A DNA stretch of 64,000 bases from Myxococcus landrumus. GTDB lineage: Bacteria; Myxococcota; Myxococcia; Myxococcales; Myxococcaceae. The DNA lies in assembly GCF_017301635.1 (NCBI RefSeq), contig NZ_CP071091.1, forward strand, positions 5,902,001 through 5,966,000, read 5' to 3'. The notes beneath the pieces were generated by a model. The model was not told the DNA's origin. It worked only from the letters and a program-made list of their open reading frames with translations, and ran no database searches. A program made the translations under genes and the position numbers. This document shows positions 53,471 to 63,436 of the stretch, one piece after another (the stretch's first letter is position 1; every line of letters begins with the position of its first letter).

Positions 53471-54876
53471 CGCGTGGCGTCCTTGCGGGCGGCGGGGGTG
53501 GTGGCGGCGGCTTCCTCGGTGGGGACGAGCCAGCCGACGGTGCGGCGCTGGGTGGAGAAGATGCGCTCGGCGACCTTGCGGAGGTCCTCACGGGTGACGC
53601 GCTCGTAGCGGGCGGGAGCGTCGAAGAGCTGACGGTAGTCGCCCCGGAAGGTCTCCGCGGCGCCCAGCGCGTAGGCGCGGGTGTTGATGGTCTCCAGGGA
53701 GCGCCAGAAGTTGGCCAGGGTGATGTTGCGCGCCTTGCTCAGCTCGGCCTCGGTGACGCCGTTCTTCACGACGCGGGCGAGCTCCTCCGTGAGGAGGGCC
53801 TCGACGCGGGCCAGGTTGCCGTTGGGGGCGAGGTCCGCGGTCACCCAGACGAGGGACGGGTCGAAGCCGGGGCTGAAGTAGGTGGCCACGTTGATGGCGG
53901 CGCGCTCCTCCTCGACGAGGCGGCGGTGGAGCCGCGAGGAGTCACCGTCTCCCAGGATGTTGAGCAGGAGGGTGAGCGCCTCGACGTCGGCGTCCTTCGC
54001 GGCCATGCCCTGGTAGGCGAACTGGAGGAGTGGAGACTGGGCGAGCTTCTTGAGGACGATGCGCCGCTCGCCCTGCTGCTCCGGTTCCTTTGTGCGGATG
54101 GGCTCCGGCGGAGGCTGCGCGGGGATGGGCTCCAGGTACTTCTCGACGAGGGCGAAGATCTCCGCCGGGGTGACGGCGCCGGTGAAGACGAGGGTGCCGT
54201 TGTTCGGGGCGTAGTACGTCTTGAAGTAGCGCTGGAGGTCTTCCAGGCGCCACGACTCGATGTCGGAAGGCCAGCCGATGACGGGGAACTGGTAGGGGTG
54301 GGCGACGAAGGCGGTCGCCTGGACCTGCTCCATGAGCGCGACCATGTTGTTGTTGTCCACGCTGGAGCGGCGCTCCGAGTAGACGACGCCGCGCTCGGAC
54401 TCGACGACCTTGGGGTCGAACGAGAGGAATTGGAGGCGGTCGGCTTCGAGCTGGAAGATGACGTCGAGCGCGGTGCGCGGGAACCAGTCCTGGTAGACGG
54501 TGACGTCTTCGGACGTGAAGGCGTTGTTGGCGCCGCCGTTGGCCTCCATGACACGGTCGAACTCACCGGGGCCGAACTTCTTGGCGCCGTTGAACATCAT
54601 GTGTTCGAAGAAGTGGGACAGGCCGGTGATGCCTGGGTATTCGTTGCGGCTGCCGACCCGGAACCAGTTGTTGAGGGTGACGTTCGGGATGTCGTGGTCG
54701 GGCCAGACGATGACCTTGAGGCCGTTCTTGAAGGTGCGGCTCTCGACGTTGGAGCCGAGCTTCTGGGTGGAGGTGGCGGCGGGTTGAGAGGCCGCCTTGG
54801 CGGGTGCCTGGGCGATGGCGGCGGGGGCCGCCAGCAGCGTCAGGCACGACGTCCAAAGGAGGGACTGACGGAACAT
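53467..54876 (-). CDS. M16 zinc peptidase, catalytic subunit
   Basis: 469 residues with a signal peptide ([11 protein letters not shown]). Zinc motif H88-F-F-E91-H92 in [11 protein letters not shown], with the distal Glu about 75 residues on in [12 protein letters not shown]. This is the pitrilysin-type inverted motif; the second half lacks it, as expected. It should form a heterodimer with the next gene product and degrade peptides in the periplasm. First gene of a coupled two-gene operon. Confidence 0.93.
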   Translation of the reverse strand: MFRQSLLWTSCLTLLAAPAAIAQAPAKAASQPAATSTQKLGSNVESRTFKNGLKVIVWPDHDIPNVTLNNWFRVGSRNEYPGITGLSHFFEHMMFNGAKKFGPGEFDRVMEANGGANNAFTSEDVTVYQDWFPRTALDVIFQLEADRLQFLSFDPKVVESERGVVYSERRSSVDNNNMVALMEQVQATAFVAHPYQFPVIGWPSDIESWRLEDLQRYFKTYYAPNNGTLVFTGAVTPAEIFALVEKYLEPIPAQPPPEPIRTKEPEQQGERRIVLKKLAQSPLLQFAYQGMAAKDADVEALTLLLNILGDGDSSRLHRRLVEEERAAINVATYFSPGFDPSLVWVTADLAPNGNLARVEALLTEELARVVKNGVTEAELSKARNITLANFWRSLETINTRAYALGAAETFRGDYRQLFDAPARYERVTREDLRKVAERIFSTQRRTVGWLVPTEEAAATTPAARKDATR

Positions 54877-54975
54877 CCGTGCTCCTGTCGTGGAGGAAGG
54901 CGCCCGGGAACGGGCGGCCGAGCACGATATTCCACTTGGGAGCCTGGGTGCCCACCCGTGAGGGTGGGCGGTGCC

Positions 54976-55518
54976 TCAAGCGCCGAGCACGCCGCGCAGC
55001 ACGTCCTGGAAGTAGTTGATGCTTCCGACGTGGGTCTGGTGGTGCCTGGCGGACTGGTGGAGGCGGAGGACGACGGCCTCGAACTCGGCCTGGCTGACGT
55101 CGCGCAGGGACATGTAGAGGCGGACGGCGCCCTGGAGATAGGAGAACAGGGGGTTGCGGTCGGTGCCGTCGGGGCGGCGGGCCAGGTGGCGGTAGAGCCG
55201 CTCGAACTCCTGGTCGGTCTCGGTGTTGCGGACGGCGCGGCAGTAGCCGGCGGCGGTCGCCTCGATGAGGATGAAGAACGGGTGGTACTCGAGGGGGGGA
55301 GTCTTCGCGAAGCTGGGGGGCTTCGTGTCACCCGTCCACAGCTTGGAGATGGGCTGGAGGTTGACGTGGGTGAGCTGCTCGCCGGCGCGGACCTGGGCGC
55401 GGGCGCCCACGGGAATCACGCGTTGGTTCTCGTCCCATTCCACGGCGACAAACAGCCGGTCCGGGGCATCCACCTTCACGCCCGCCTTCTCCAGCTCCGC
55501 CACTGCGTTCGCGTCCAT
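54976..55518 (-). CDS. Conserved protein of unknown function
   Basis: 180 residues, cytosolic: a beta-rich first part (D-R-L-F-V-A-V-E-W-D, T-H-V-N-L-Q-P-I-S-K-L-W) and a helical second part (F-E-R-L-Y-R-H-L-A-R-R, F-S-Y-L-Q-G-A-V-R-L-Y-M-S-L-R). No motif assigns a function. Separated by 99 bp from the M16 operon start and transcribed the same way; divergent from the defence-like operon at 55659. Confidence 0.68.
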   Translation of the reverse strand: MDANAVAELEKAGVKVDAPDRLFVAVEWDENQRVIPVGARAQVRAGEQLTHVNLQPISKLWTGDTKPPSFAKTPPLEYHPFFILIEATAAGYCRAVRNTETDQEFERLYRHLARRPDGTDRNPLFSYLQGAVRLYMSLRDVSQAEFEAVVLRLHQSARHHQTHVGSINYFQDVLRGVLGA

Positions 55519-55658
55519 CTCGTTTCAACCCTCCGAGCCCCCTGTGTACCCCGCCCCGGGCACTCGATGCACCCGGCATCGTGCGAAGACGTCCGCTCGC
55601 CCCCTCTCCACACGGCGGGTGCGCCCGAGGGGTGAGGGGGCTGGGCTAGGGTGTCGCG

Positions 55659-58600
55659 GTGTCCTCCCCTTTCCTGCTGATTCCTGAATCCCGGTGGGTC
55701 GCCTCGAACACGCTGGCCTTCGCCATCCGAGACGGCTTCCCGGTGAGCCCGGGGCACACCCTGGTGATTCCGCGTCGCCCGGTCGCCACCTGGTTCGACG
55801 CCACGGCCGAGGAACAGCGAGCCCTCTTCGAGCTGGTGAACGAGGTGAAGACGGGCCTGGACGCGGAGCTGCGCCCGGATGGGTACAACCTGGGCATCAA
55901 CGTGGGCGCAGCGGCCGGGCAGACGGTGTTCCATCTGCATGTGCATGTCATTCCCCGCTTCCAGGGGGACGTCGGAGACGCACGCGGTGGCGTCCGGCAT
56001 GTCATTCCTCACAAGGGGAACTATCTGGCGACGCAGGCGAAGCCGCTCGCCACGGGGGGACTGGGGGACCCGTTCCTCCCGCACCTGGAGCCGCTGTTCT
56101 CGCGTGCGATGGATATCGCGGTGCTCGCGGCGTTCGTGCAGGACAGTGGGTTGGAGGTGTTGCGGCAGTCCGTGGACGCGGCCCTCTTGCGAGGAGCGCG
56201 AGTGCGAATCCTCACGGGAGACTACCTGACCATCACCCAGGCGGAGGCACTTCGGCGCCTGCTGGACTGGATGGACGAGGACAGCGTGCTCCAGGGAGGA
56301 AGCCGAGGACGCTTCGAGGCGCGCATCGTGGAGGTGGAGAAGGAGCGCGTGTCTTCGTTCCATCCCAAATCCTGGCGGTTCAAGGGGCCTGACCTCGCGG
56401 TGGCATACGTGGGCTCCAGCAACATCTCCCGGTCCGCGCTGAAGACAGGCATCGAGTGGAATCTGCGCGTCGAGCAGGACCGGGACCCTCGGGCCTGGGG
56501 CGAAGTGGTCGAGGCCTTCGAGGGGTGGTGGGAGCGAGCCACGCCACTGGAAGCGGACTGGGTGGAGGCGTATGCGCGACGGGCGCGACTCACGCAGAAG
56601 ACGCTCGCACCGGTCGAGGTGGAGCCAGGGGTTGCGCCTCGCGAGCCCCATGTCCTTCAGCGGCAGGCCTTGCGAGCCCTGGCCCGGAGTCGAGAGGAAG
56701 GTCGGCGTCGTGCGCTGGTGGTGCTGGCGACGGGCTTGGGGAAGACGTTGCTGGCCGCAATGGACGTGGCGGCCTTCCATGCCGAGATGGAGGTCCGGCC
56801 ACGAGTCCTCTTCCTCGCGCATCGCGAAGAGCTGCTGGTCCAGGCGGCGGAGACGTTTCGTCGTCAGTTCCCCGGGCTCCGCTTTGGTTGGTACGTGGGC
56901 GCGAAGTCATCGCTCGAAGGCGATGTGGTGTTCGCCTCGGTGCAGAAGCTGTCGAACCGCGACGGGCTGGAGGCACTGCGGGAGGCGCCGCGCTTCGATT
57001 ACGTCATCGTGGATGAAGTGCATCACGCCGCGGCGGTGAGCTATCGGGTGATTCTCTCGCGGCTGGAGCCCGCGTTCCTGCTGGGCCTGACGGCCACGCC
57101 CGAGCGCGCGGACGATGGCGACATCCTGGGGTTGTTCGATGACCACCTCGCTTATCGCGCGGACCTGGGCGAAGGCATCGAAGCGGGGTTGCTGACGCCG
57201 TTCGCGTATCTGGGGCTCAAAGATGATGTGCCCTACGAAAACATTCCCTGGCGAAGCCGGAGCTTCGAGCCCGAGGCGCTGACGCAAGCGGTCCAGACGG
57301 AAGCACGGATGCAGACGCTGTGGCGAGCCTGGGAGGAGCACGCGGCGAGCAGGACGCTCGTGTTCTGCGTCTCGGTGTCCCATGCGAACTATGTGCAGCG
57401 GTGGCTGAGAGAGAAGGGAGTGAGGACCGCGGCGGTCTACTCCGGGCCGGGCTCGGCGGACCGTGCACAGGCGCTGCGCGAGCTGGCGGCGGGGACGCTG
57501 GACGCGGTGTGTTCTGTGGACCTCTTCAACGAGGGCGTGGATGTGCCGAGCATCGACCGCGTGGTGATGCTGCGCCCCACGGAGTCCCCCGTCGTCTTCC
57601 TTCAGCAACTGGGCCGAGGGCTGCGCAAGTCCGAAGGAAAGACGCGCGTCACGGTCATCGACTTCGTGGGCAACCATCGCTTGTTCCTCGACCGGGTGCG
57701 CACGCTGTTGGCATTGGGTCGAGGGGCGATGTCACTTCGGGACTTCCTGGTGCATGGCAAGCAGCCCGAGCTGCCTCCGGGCTGCTCCGTGCAGGTGGAG
57801 GTCGAGGCAAAGGAGATGCTGAGCCACTTCCTGGCGACAGGAGAGACAGAGGTCGCACGCATCTACCGTGAGCTGCGAGACAGCCGGGGCCAGCGCCCAA
57901 CCATCGGAGAGCTGTACCGGTTGGGTTACGCGCCTGCGTCATTGAGCAGGCATGACGAGCACTCTGGATGGTTCCAGTTCGTGGAGGCAGAGAAGGACCT
58001 CACGGACGCACAGTCCCGAGCCCTGAAGCAAGACCCGGCGTGGTTCCGGAACCTTGAGCTCACGCCCATGAGCAAGTGCTTCAAGATGGTGATGCTGGAG
58101 GCATTGCTCGAAGCGGATGCACTGGAGCGAGGACTGCCCTTGTCCGAGCTGACGCAACGGAGCCTGTCCATCCTGCGGCGCAATCCCGAGCTGCTTCGGG
58201 ACATCGAAGGGGTCGAAGCGCTCGACAACTCGCTCCCCGTCCGTGAATGGACCCAGGACGGGAAGTGGTTCCGGGTAGAGGGAGACAGATTCATCCCACG
58301 CTTCGCGCTGACCGAGGACACCCGAGAAGCGTTCGAGGAGATGACTCGAGAGCTGGTCGAGTATCGCCTGGCACAGTACCGCCGGCGTCGACTCATCCAG
58401 TCACAAGAGCCAGGGACATCCTTCGAGGCTCAGGTCATCACCAATCAACGCGAGCCCATCCTCAAGCTTCCGGACCGGAAACAGCGTCCCGACATTCCGC
58501 AGGGCGTCACCGAGGTCCGACTCCCCAACGGCGAGTCATGGCAGTTCCACTTCGTGAAGATCGCCGTCAACGTCGCGAAGCCCACGGGAGCGGAGAAGAA

Positions 58601-59447
58601 CCAGCTCCCGAACCTCTTGAGAGGTTGGTTCGAGGACTTCGCGGGGAAACCAGGCACGGCCTTCCGCGTGCGATTCATCCCACGCGAGGATGGATGGAGC
58701 GTCGAGCCGGTGCGAGCCGAAGTGCTCGCCTTCAAGCGCCCCATGGGCTGCATCTCCTTCCCGACGCTGCGAGCCGCAGCGGGAGCCGCGAGTCATGCAC
58801 TCGCGCTGGAGCAGGCCCCCGAAGCGGAGTGGGTGCGCCTGCCGATTCAAGCGCGAGGTGAGGGGCTGTTCGCGGTCCGGGCGTCGGGTGATTCGATGAA
58901 TGGAGGAGACCACCCCATTCGCGACGGCGACTGGTTGGTGATGCGCTACGCCCGCGACCTCTCGCCGAGAGACCTCGAAGGCAAGGTGGCCCTCCTCCAG
59001 GTGCCGGATGCAGCGGGCCATGCCTATCAGGTGAAACGGCTGGTGAGCGTTGACGGTCGCTGGAGGCTGCGGTCCGACAATCCAACGCACAAGACCACGG
59101 ATGCGAGTGATGGAATCGTGCCCATCGCCCAACTGGTCGACGTGTTGCCCCCCGAGAGCCTCGCACCTCCACGGGGTGCCCGGCTCACGGAGTCACAGGT
59201 CATGGACCACTTTGGATTGTCCACGACACCCAGGACGGGGCGACAGGATGGCCACCTGTTCCTCGTATCCACCGGCAGTGATGGACCTCGCTTCGACACG
59301 CGTGTCCCGGACCGCAGACCTGGCGAGACGGCCTTCGTCCTGACGCACGAAGCGCCTCAAGACCTCTGGCGCCATAAGGGCGTGGCACACTGGGATGAAG
59401 CCAGCAGTCGCTGGTCACTCGCCCCCAGCGACACGGTCACGGGGTGA
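55659..59447 (+). CDS. HIT-PLD-SF2 helicase-S24 peptidase fusion, defence-like
   Basis: 1262 residues from GTG. Domains in order: HIT nucleotide hydrolase-like (1-120, triad H92-x-H94-x-H96); phospholipase-D nuclease (145-300, H235-x-K237 and G-S-S-N255 in one HKD-type site); SF2 helicase (330-690: Walker A A-T-G-L-G-K362-T, D452-E-V-H-H, T-A-T-P-E-R, Q-x-L-G-R653-G-L-R); a mainly helical/unknown region (about 700-1020, DUF3427-like position); and a LexA/S24-type peptidase (1060-1165, S1079 in S-G-D-S-M and K1126 in Y-Q-V-K-R). All catalytic residues are present. PLD-helicase proteins of this kind occur in restriction-like systems; the added HIT and S24 modules suggest a nucleotide sensor and self-cleavage control. 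Followed closely by McrB- and McrC-like genes. Confidence 0.9.
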   Translation: MSSPFLLIPESRWVASNTLAFAIRDGFPVSPGHTLVIPRRPVATWFDATAEEQRALFELVNEVKTGLDAELRPDGYNLGINVGAAAGQTVFHLHVHVIPRFQGDVGDARGGVRHVIPHKGNYLATQAKPLATGGLGDPFLPHLEPLFSRAMDIAVLAAFVQDSGLEVLRQSVDAALLRGARVRILTGDYLTITQAEALRRLLDWMDEDSVLQGGSRGRFEARIVEVEKERVSSFHPKSWRFKGPDLAVAYVGSSNISRSALKTGIEWNLRVEQDRDPRAWGEVVEAFEGWWERATPLEADWVEAYARRARLTQKTLAPVEVEPGVAPREPHVLQRQALRALARSREEGRRRALVVLATGLGKTLLAAMDVAAFHAEMEVRPRVLFLAHREELLVQAAETFRRQFPGLRFGWYVGAKSSLEGDVVFASVQKLSNRDGLEALREAPRFDYVIVDEVHHAAAVSYRVILSRLEPAFLLGLTATPERADDGDILGLFDDHLAYRADLGEGIEAGLLTPFAYLGLKDDVPYENIPWRSRSFEPEALTQAVQTEARMQTLWRAWEEHAASRTLVFCVSVSHANYVQRWLREKGVRTAAVYSGPGSADRAQALRELAAGTLDAVCSVDLFNEGVDVPSIDRVVMLRPTESPVVFLQQLGRGLRKSEGKTRVTVIDFVGNHRLFLDRVRTLLALGRGAMSLRDFLVHGKQPELPPGCSVQVEVEAKEMLSHFLATGETEVARIYRELRDSRGQRPTIGELYRLGYAPASLSRHDEHSGWFQFVEAEKDLTDAQSRALKQDPAWFRNLELTPMSKCFKMVMLEALLEADALERGLPLSELTQRSLSILRRNPELLRDIEGVEALDNSLPVREWTQDGKWFRVEGDRFIPRFALTEDTREAFEEMTRELVEYRLAQYRRRRLIQSQEPGTSFEAQVITNQREPILKLPDRKQRPDIPQGVTEVRLPNGESWQFHFVKIAVNVAKPTGAEKNQLPNLLRGWFEDFAGKPGTAFRVRFIPREDGWSVEPVRAEVLAFKRPMGCISFPTLRAAAGAASHALALEQAPEAEWVRLPIQARGEGLFAVRASGDSMNGGDHPIRDGDWLVMRYARDLSPRDLEGKVALLQVPDAAGHAYQVKRLVSVDGRWRLRSDNPTHKTTDASDGIVPIAQLVDVLPPESLAPPRGARLTESQVMDHFGLSTTPRTGRQDGHLFLVSTGSDGPRFDTRVPDRRPGETAFVLTHEAPQDLWRHKGVAHWDEASSRWSLAPSDTVTG

Positions 59448-59526
59448 GTTGTTGCCGCTGTCCGAAAGGACATGGCATCGTTTCCCTCCGAGAACAGCAA
59501 CCGCGGACAGGCTGGGGGCAGGTGTC

Positions 59527-61806
59527 GTGCTGACCGATGCACAGGTGAAGGAGCTCTGGGAGAAGGCTCAGCCGTTCCCAGGGTGGGAGCAGTGGCAGAA
59601 GAACTACCGCGACATGTTGCTGAAGGTCCGAGGCCTCTCGGACAAAGAGCTTGCCACCCCTGAGAACCAGGAGCTGCTCTGGTCGTCCGACACCCTGAGC
59701 CCCCTCGGGCCAGGTGGCAAGGCGACCATGAAGGGGGCGTTCAGCGACCCAGAAGTCACCGCCGCCATCATCAACGTCCGGCACTTCACCTGGCCCAACG
59801 ATCCCGGCGACCGCGCCGAGGCAATGAAGGACGAGAGTGAGCGAATCCTCACGCTCGTTTCTCCGCGCCATACCCTCCGGCGCCCTGAAGCTCGACTGGA
59901 GCGCCTGCTCGCGGCGATTCTGCCCTCGGAGTTTCATTGCACATTCAGCTATCAGGCCCAGCTCCGCATCGCGGACCTGCTCTTGCCTGACGGCTTTGTG
60001 CACAGCCACGTCCTTGTCCGAAGCCGTCTGCGGAAGGTCCTCGGGAACGAGCAAGGGCTGGACGAACATGTCCGCCGCTCCGTGTTCTGCTGGTGGCTTC
60101 ACGCGCACTACGAGGCAATCAAGGCGGGCCAGTTCGACGTATTCCCAGCCACACCAACGCCCATCGGCCCGCCCAAGCCCATCGCACTCTGGCCGTTTGC
60201 CAGACAGTTCAAGGCCAACGCAGCGCTCAGGCTTCTCGTTGAAACCTATCGGCATGTGATTGACACCTCGCTCGCGGGAACCACTCGAGAGGATCTCCGC
60301 GAGGAGCTGAGCAGCCTCGATGACTACAATGCCCTGTCGCCTTCGACACTCCGCAGCCTCACCGCGAGGGTCATCGGCTTGGGCTTCCTAGAAGAGCGCG
60401 ACAAACTCCTCTATCCGACTTGGGATGGGATTGAGCTCGTGGAGCGCGACGCGCCCGACGTCTTGGTTCATCGGATGCTCGAGCGGGTCTTCCCCATCGC
60501 GGCCATCTTGCGACTCGTCAAGACCCAGCCACGCACCAGCCCGGAGATCATCAGCTACCAGCAGCAGATCTATCCCCGTTGGACAGCCATCATGGCGCCC
60601 ACCGCGAACCTGACGTGGGTCAAGGCACTCGGGCTGGTGGAGCATCAATCGGACGGGAAGTACCGGCTCAGTGAGTATGGCGCCGAATGGGAAGCACGGT
60701 TGCCGCAGGAGCTGCCGATGCTTCCTCCTGAAGCCACCGTCTCCGCGGACCTGCTCGAGGACGTGGCGGCGGAGGTGGCCCAAGAACTGAAGTCCAGCGA
60801 GCCCCCCACCCGTCCATGGCCCGGGTTGCCCGAGCTTCGTCAGGGGTTCCAGGAGGATCCCCAGACCCAGGGATTCGTCCTCGACGATTCCCAGCTCAGC
60901 GCGCTCCACCACGCCTGGCACTGCCACCCGCACAAGCGCTTCGTCATCCTCGCGGGACTCTCGGGAACAGGGAAGACAGCGCTCGTCCGGCACTATGCGC
61001 GCGTCTACTGCGCGGCGTTGGACCTGGACCTGGAGAAACACCTGGAGGTCGTGGCCGTCTCTCCCGACTGGAAGGACCCCACCGGACTGCTCGGCTATTA
61101 CAACGCCCTGCATGAGACCCCGACGTTCCAGGTCGAGCCCACACTTCGACTGTTGCTCAGCGCCGCGCAGAACCCATCCAAGCCCTACTTCCTGCTGCTG
61201 GATGAGATGAACCTCGCGCGGGTCGAGCAGTACTTCGCCCCTTTCCTCTCGTCGATGGAGTCCGGGCTCCCCATCGCGCTGCACGGCCAGGACTCGCCCG
61301 TCAACGGCGTCCCGCATCGGCTCGCGTGGCCGCGCAACCTGTTCATCGCGGGCACCGTGAACATGGATGAGTCGACCTTCCCTTTCAGCGACAAGGTGCT
61401 GGACCGAGCCTTCACCCTGGAGTTCTGGGACGTCAACCTCCGCGCCTTCTTCGAAGCCCGGAAGGCCCAGCGCCAGCCCGCGATGGAGCGCACCATCGAA
61501 TCGTTCCACCAGGCGCTGCGGCCCGTTCGCCGGCACTTCGGCTACCGCACCGCGGGAGAGCTGCTCGCCTTCGTGGAGGCCGCCGGCACCGAGGCGCTCC
61601 CCGAGGAGCGACTCCGCCTTCTGGACCAGGGAATCTTCTCCAAGGTCCTCCCTCGCCTCCGAGGCGAATCGAGCCCCGAGATGCGCACCGCCCTCGCCAC
61701 GCTGAAAAGACTCTGCGAGGCGGAGTCCCTCAAGCGGTGCGGCGAAAAGCTGAGCCAGATGGAAGCCAACAACCCGCGCACGGGCGTCATCCGGTTCTGG
61801 TCGTGA
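59527..61806 (+). CDS. McrB-like AAA+ GTPase subunit
   Basis: 759 residues from GTG (59527), chosen for its GGGGGCAGG leader; TTG at 59449-59454 would add about 25 residues. The N-terminal 430 residues, usually the DNA- or ligand-recognition part, contain helical and wHTH-like stretches (Y-P-R-W-T-A-I-M, G-L-V-E-H-Q-S-D-G-K-Y-R-L) I cannot assign. The AAA+ module has Walker A G-L-S-G-T-G-K-T (477-484), Walker B L-L-L-D-E-M-N (556-562), the McrB-type T-V-N-M-D-E-S (610-616) and an Arg-finger region V-L-D-R-A-F. It should form a ring driving the McrC nuclease. The gap to the fusion protein is 79 bp, and only one base separates it from the McrC-like gene. Confidence 0.9.
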   Translation: MLTDAQVKELWEKAQPFPGWEQWQKNYRDMLLKVRGLSDKELATPENQELLWSSDTLSPLGPGGKATMKGAFSDPEVTAAIINVRHFTWPNDPGDRAEAMKDESERILTLVSPRHTLRRPEARLERLLAAILPSEFHCTFSYQAQLRIADLLLPDGFVHSHVLVRSRLRKVLGNEQGLDEHVRRSVFCWWLHAHYEAIKAGQFDVFPATPTPIGPPKPIALWPFARQFKANAALRLLVETYRHVIDTSLAGTTREDLREELSSLDDYNALSPSTLRSLTARVIGLGFLEERDKLLYPTWDGIELVERDAPDVLVHRMLERVFPIAAILRLVKTQPRTSPEIISYQQQIYPRWTAIMAPTANLTWVKALGLVEHQSDGKYRLSEYGAEWEARLPQELPMLPPEATVSADLLEDVAAEVAQELKSSEPPTRPWPGLPELRQGFQEDPQTQGFVLDDSQLSALHHAWHCHPHKRFVILAGLSGTGKTALVRHYARVYCAALDLDLEKHLEVVAVSPDWKDPTGLLGYYNALHETPTFQVEPTLRLLLSAAQNPSKPYFLLLDEMNLARVEQYFAPFLSSMESGLPIALHGQDSPVNGVPHRLAWPRNLFIAGTVNMDESTFPFSDKVLDRAFTLEFWDVNLRAFFEARKAQRQPAMERTIESFHQALRPVRRHFGYRTAGELLAFVEAAGTEALPEERLRLLDQGIFSKVLPRLRGESSPEMRTALATLKRLCEAESLKRCGEKLSQMEANNPRTGVIRFWS

Positions 61807-61807
61807 C

Positions 61808-63436
61808 ATGCACTTCCGGGATGAGAAAGGTCATCACCTCGAAGGCATCATCCAGGACGGTGTCGTCGTCCTGGAAGAGGACCAGACCTACCAGCTCGCC
61901 CTCCAGCTGAGTGAAGCAGCGCAGGAGGAGCCTCGCGGCTGGTTCGGCGAGCTGGAGCTGAAGTGGGATTCAGCCTCCACCAGCTTCACCCTTCGGACGA
62001 GCTACTGGGTCGGAACCCAGTCGCTGCGCATCCAGGCCCCCCAGGGAGAGCACCTCCTCCCCGTGAAGGTGTTGCCTCGCAAGACCAAGCTCCAGGGCGA
62101 GACCTGGGCACATCTGCTCAGTGACCTGGACGCATGGATGCCCGGAGCCACGGTAGGCCAGGAGGGAGGCCGGCATGGCAACGTGGGACACCAGGGCTGC
62201 GACATCGCCGGAGTGGCCTCGGTGCTCGGAGATCTGGTGCCCGCGTTCGAGGCCGCGCTGACGTCCGTGCTCCGCGCCCCCAAGGAACACTCGGTCGAAC
62301 ACTGGACCGAGGTTCCCATCCACTCGGTCAAACAAGCAGACCGGGGAACCTTGCGCTGGCTCGCGAGCCATCCGAACACCTACCAAGGTGTCCGCGGATA
62401 CGCGGAGAGCTTCGGCACGGGCCCTGTCCCACGAGTCCCCAGTCGCGCCTGGCAAGGTGCCCTGGACCACGCGGCCAATCGTCACGTCGCGTGGCTGACG
62501 CGGCAGGTGGTGCTCAAGCTCCGAGACACCGTGGAGTGTGTCCAGCGAGGAATCAAGAAAGCGAAGTCGCTGGACCCTGACCTGAAGCACTGGTGCGAGG
62601 CGAGAGTCCAACGACTGACCCAGGGGGCCCAAGACATCGAGGCCCTCCTGTTCGAAACACCGCTGGGCACGATGACACCCGAGTACGCCTCGGACTCGGC
62701 GATTCTCACGTTCGTCGACGACCCGCTCTACGCACGGGTCCACGCCTTCGCCCAGCTCTTCCTCGCACCTCGGTTCCGGCTCCCCGACGACGAGGCACTC
62801 CTCGCCGCCCCCGTTCGGCCGTCCTATGAGCTCTACGAACTCTGGACGTTCCTCGCGTTGCGACGACTGCTGGCGGAGCTCCTCCCCAAGGCACAGTGGA
62901 GTGAACGTCACACCGACTCGCTTCGACTCTTCGACAAGAAGCCTCGAGGTGCCAGCTACACCGCGCGATGGCAGGGCCACGGAACCCTGACCCTCTCCTT
63001 CAATCTCCCGTTCCCCGGCTTCCTCACGCAGGAGCGGAACCAGAGCGCGCACTGGAGCATCTCGAAAGCGAGGCGCCCGGACCTCGTCGTCACGTGGCAA
63101 CCCGACGTGGGCCGGGCACGCTGGCTGTGTCTCGATGCGAAGTACCGCACCGACCCTCAAGGCATCGCCGACGCCTTCGAGTCCGCTCACATCTACCGCG
63201 ACTCCTTGCGGTGGAGGGACATGGGAGAGCAGGGACGCTGCTCGGGCGCGGTGCTGCTCGTTCCCACCCGGCTCCCCCAGACGGAGCCCTGGTTCGAGAA
63301 GTCCTTCCGCGACGAGCATCACGTGGGCGTCTTCTGCCTGACGCCCGGGCAACCGCCGCCCACCGAGCTCATCGAGTGGCTCCGTCACACGCTCGCGCTG
63401 GAGCCCCTGGCTACTGAATCGACAGCAGGTGGATGA
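61808..63436 (+). CDS. McrC-like DUF2357 PD-(D/E)XK nuclease
   Basis: 542 residues, one base after the McrB-like stop. The N-terminal part is beta-rich and resembles DUF2357 partners of McrB-type ATPases. The Y-E-L-W-T-F-L-A-L-R-R-L segment (343-354) opens a PD-(D/E)XK nuclease core with D425 (R-R-P-D-L-V-V) and D443-A-K445 (L-D-A-K-Y-R), so cleavage of DNA is expected. Last gene of the operon; its 3' end overlaps the convergent YeiH-like gene by 26 bp (63411-63436). Confidence 0.88.
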   Translation: MHFRDEKGHHLEGIIQDGVVVLEEDQTYQLALQLSEAAQEEPRGWFGELELKWDSASTSFTLRTSYWVGTQSLRIQAPQGEHLLPVKVLPRKTKLQGETWAHLLSDLDAWMPGATVGQEGGRHGNVGHQGCDIAGVASVLGDLVPAFEAALTSVLRAPKEHSVEHWTEVPIHSVKQADRGTLRWLASHPNTYQGVRGYAESFGTGPVPRVPSRAWQGALDHAANRHVAWLTRQVVLKLRDTVECVQRGIKKAKSLDPDLKHWCEARVQRLTQGAQDIEALLFETPLGTMTPEYASDSAILTFVDDPLYARVHAFAQLFLAPRFRLPDDEALLAAPVRPSYELYELWTFLALRRLLAELLPKAQWSERHTDSLRLFDKKPRGASYTARWQGHGTLTLSFNLPFPGFLTQERNQSAHWSISKARRPDLVVTWQPDVGRARWLCLDAKYRTDPQGIADAFESAHIYRDSLRWRDMGEQGRCSGAVLLVPTRLPQTEPWFEKSFRDEHHVGVFCLTPGQPPPTELIEWLRHTLALEPLATESTAGG

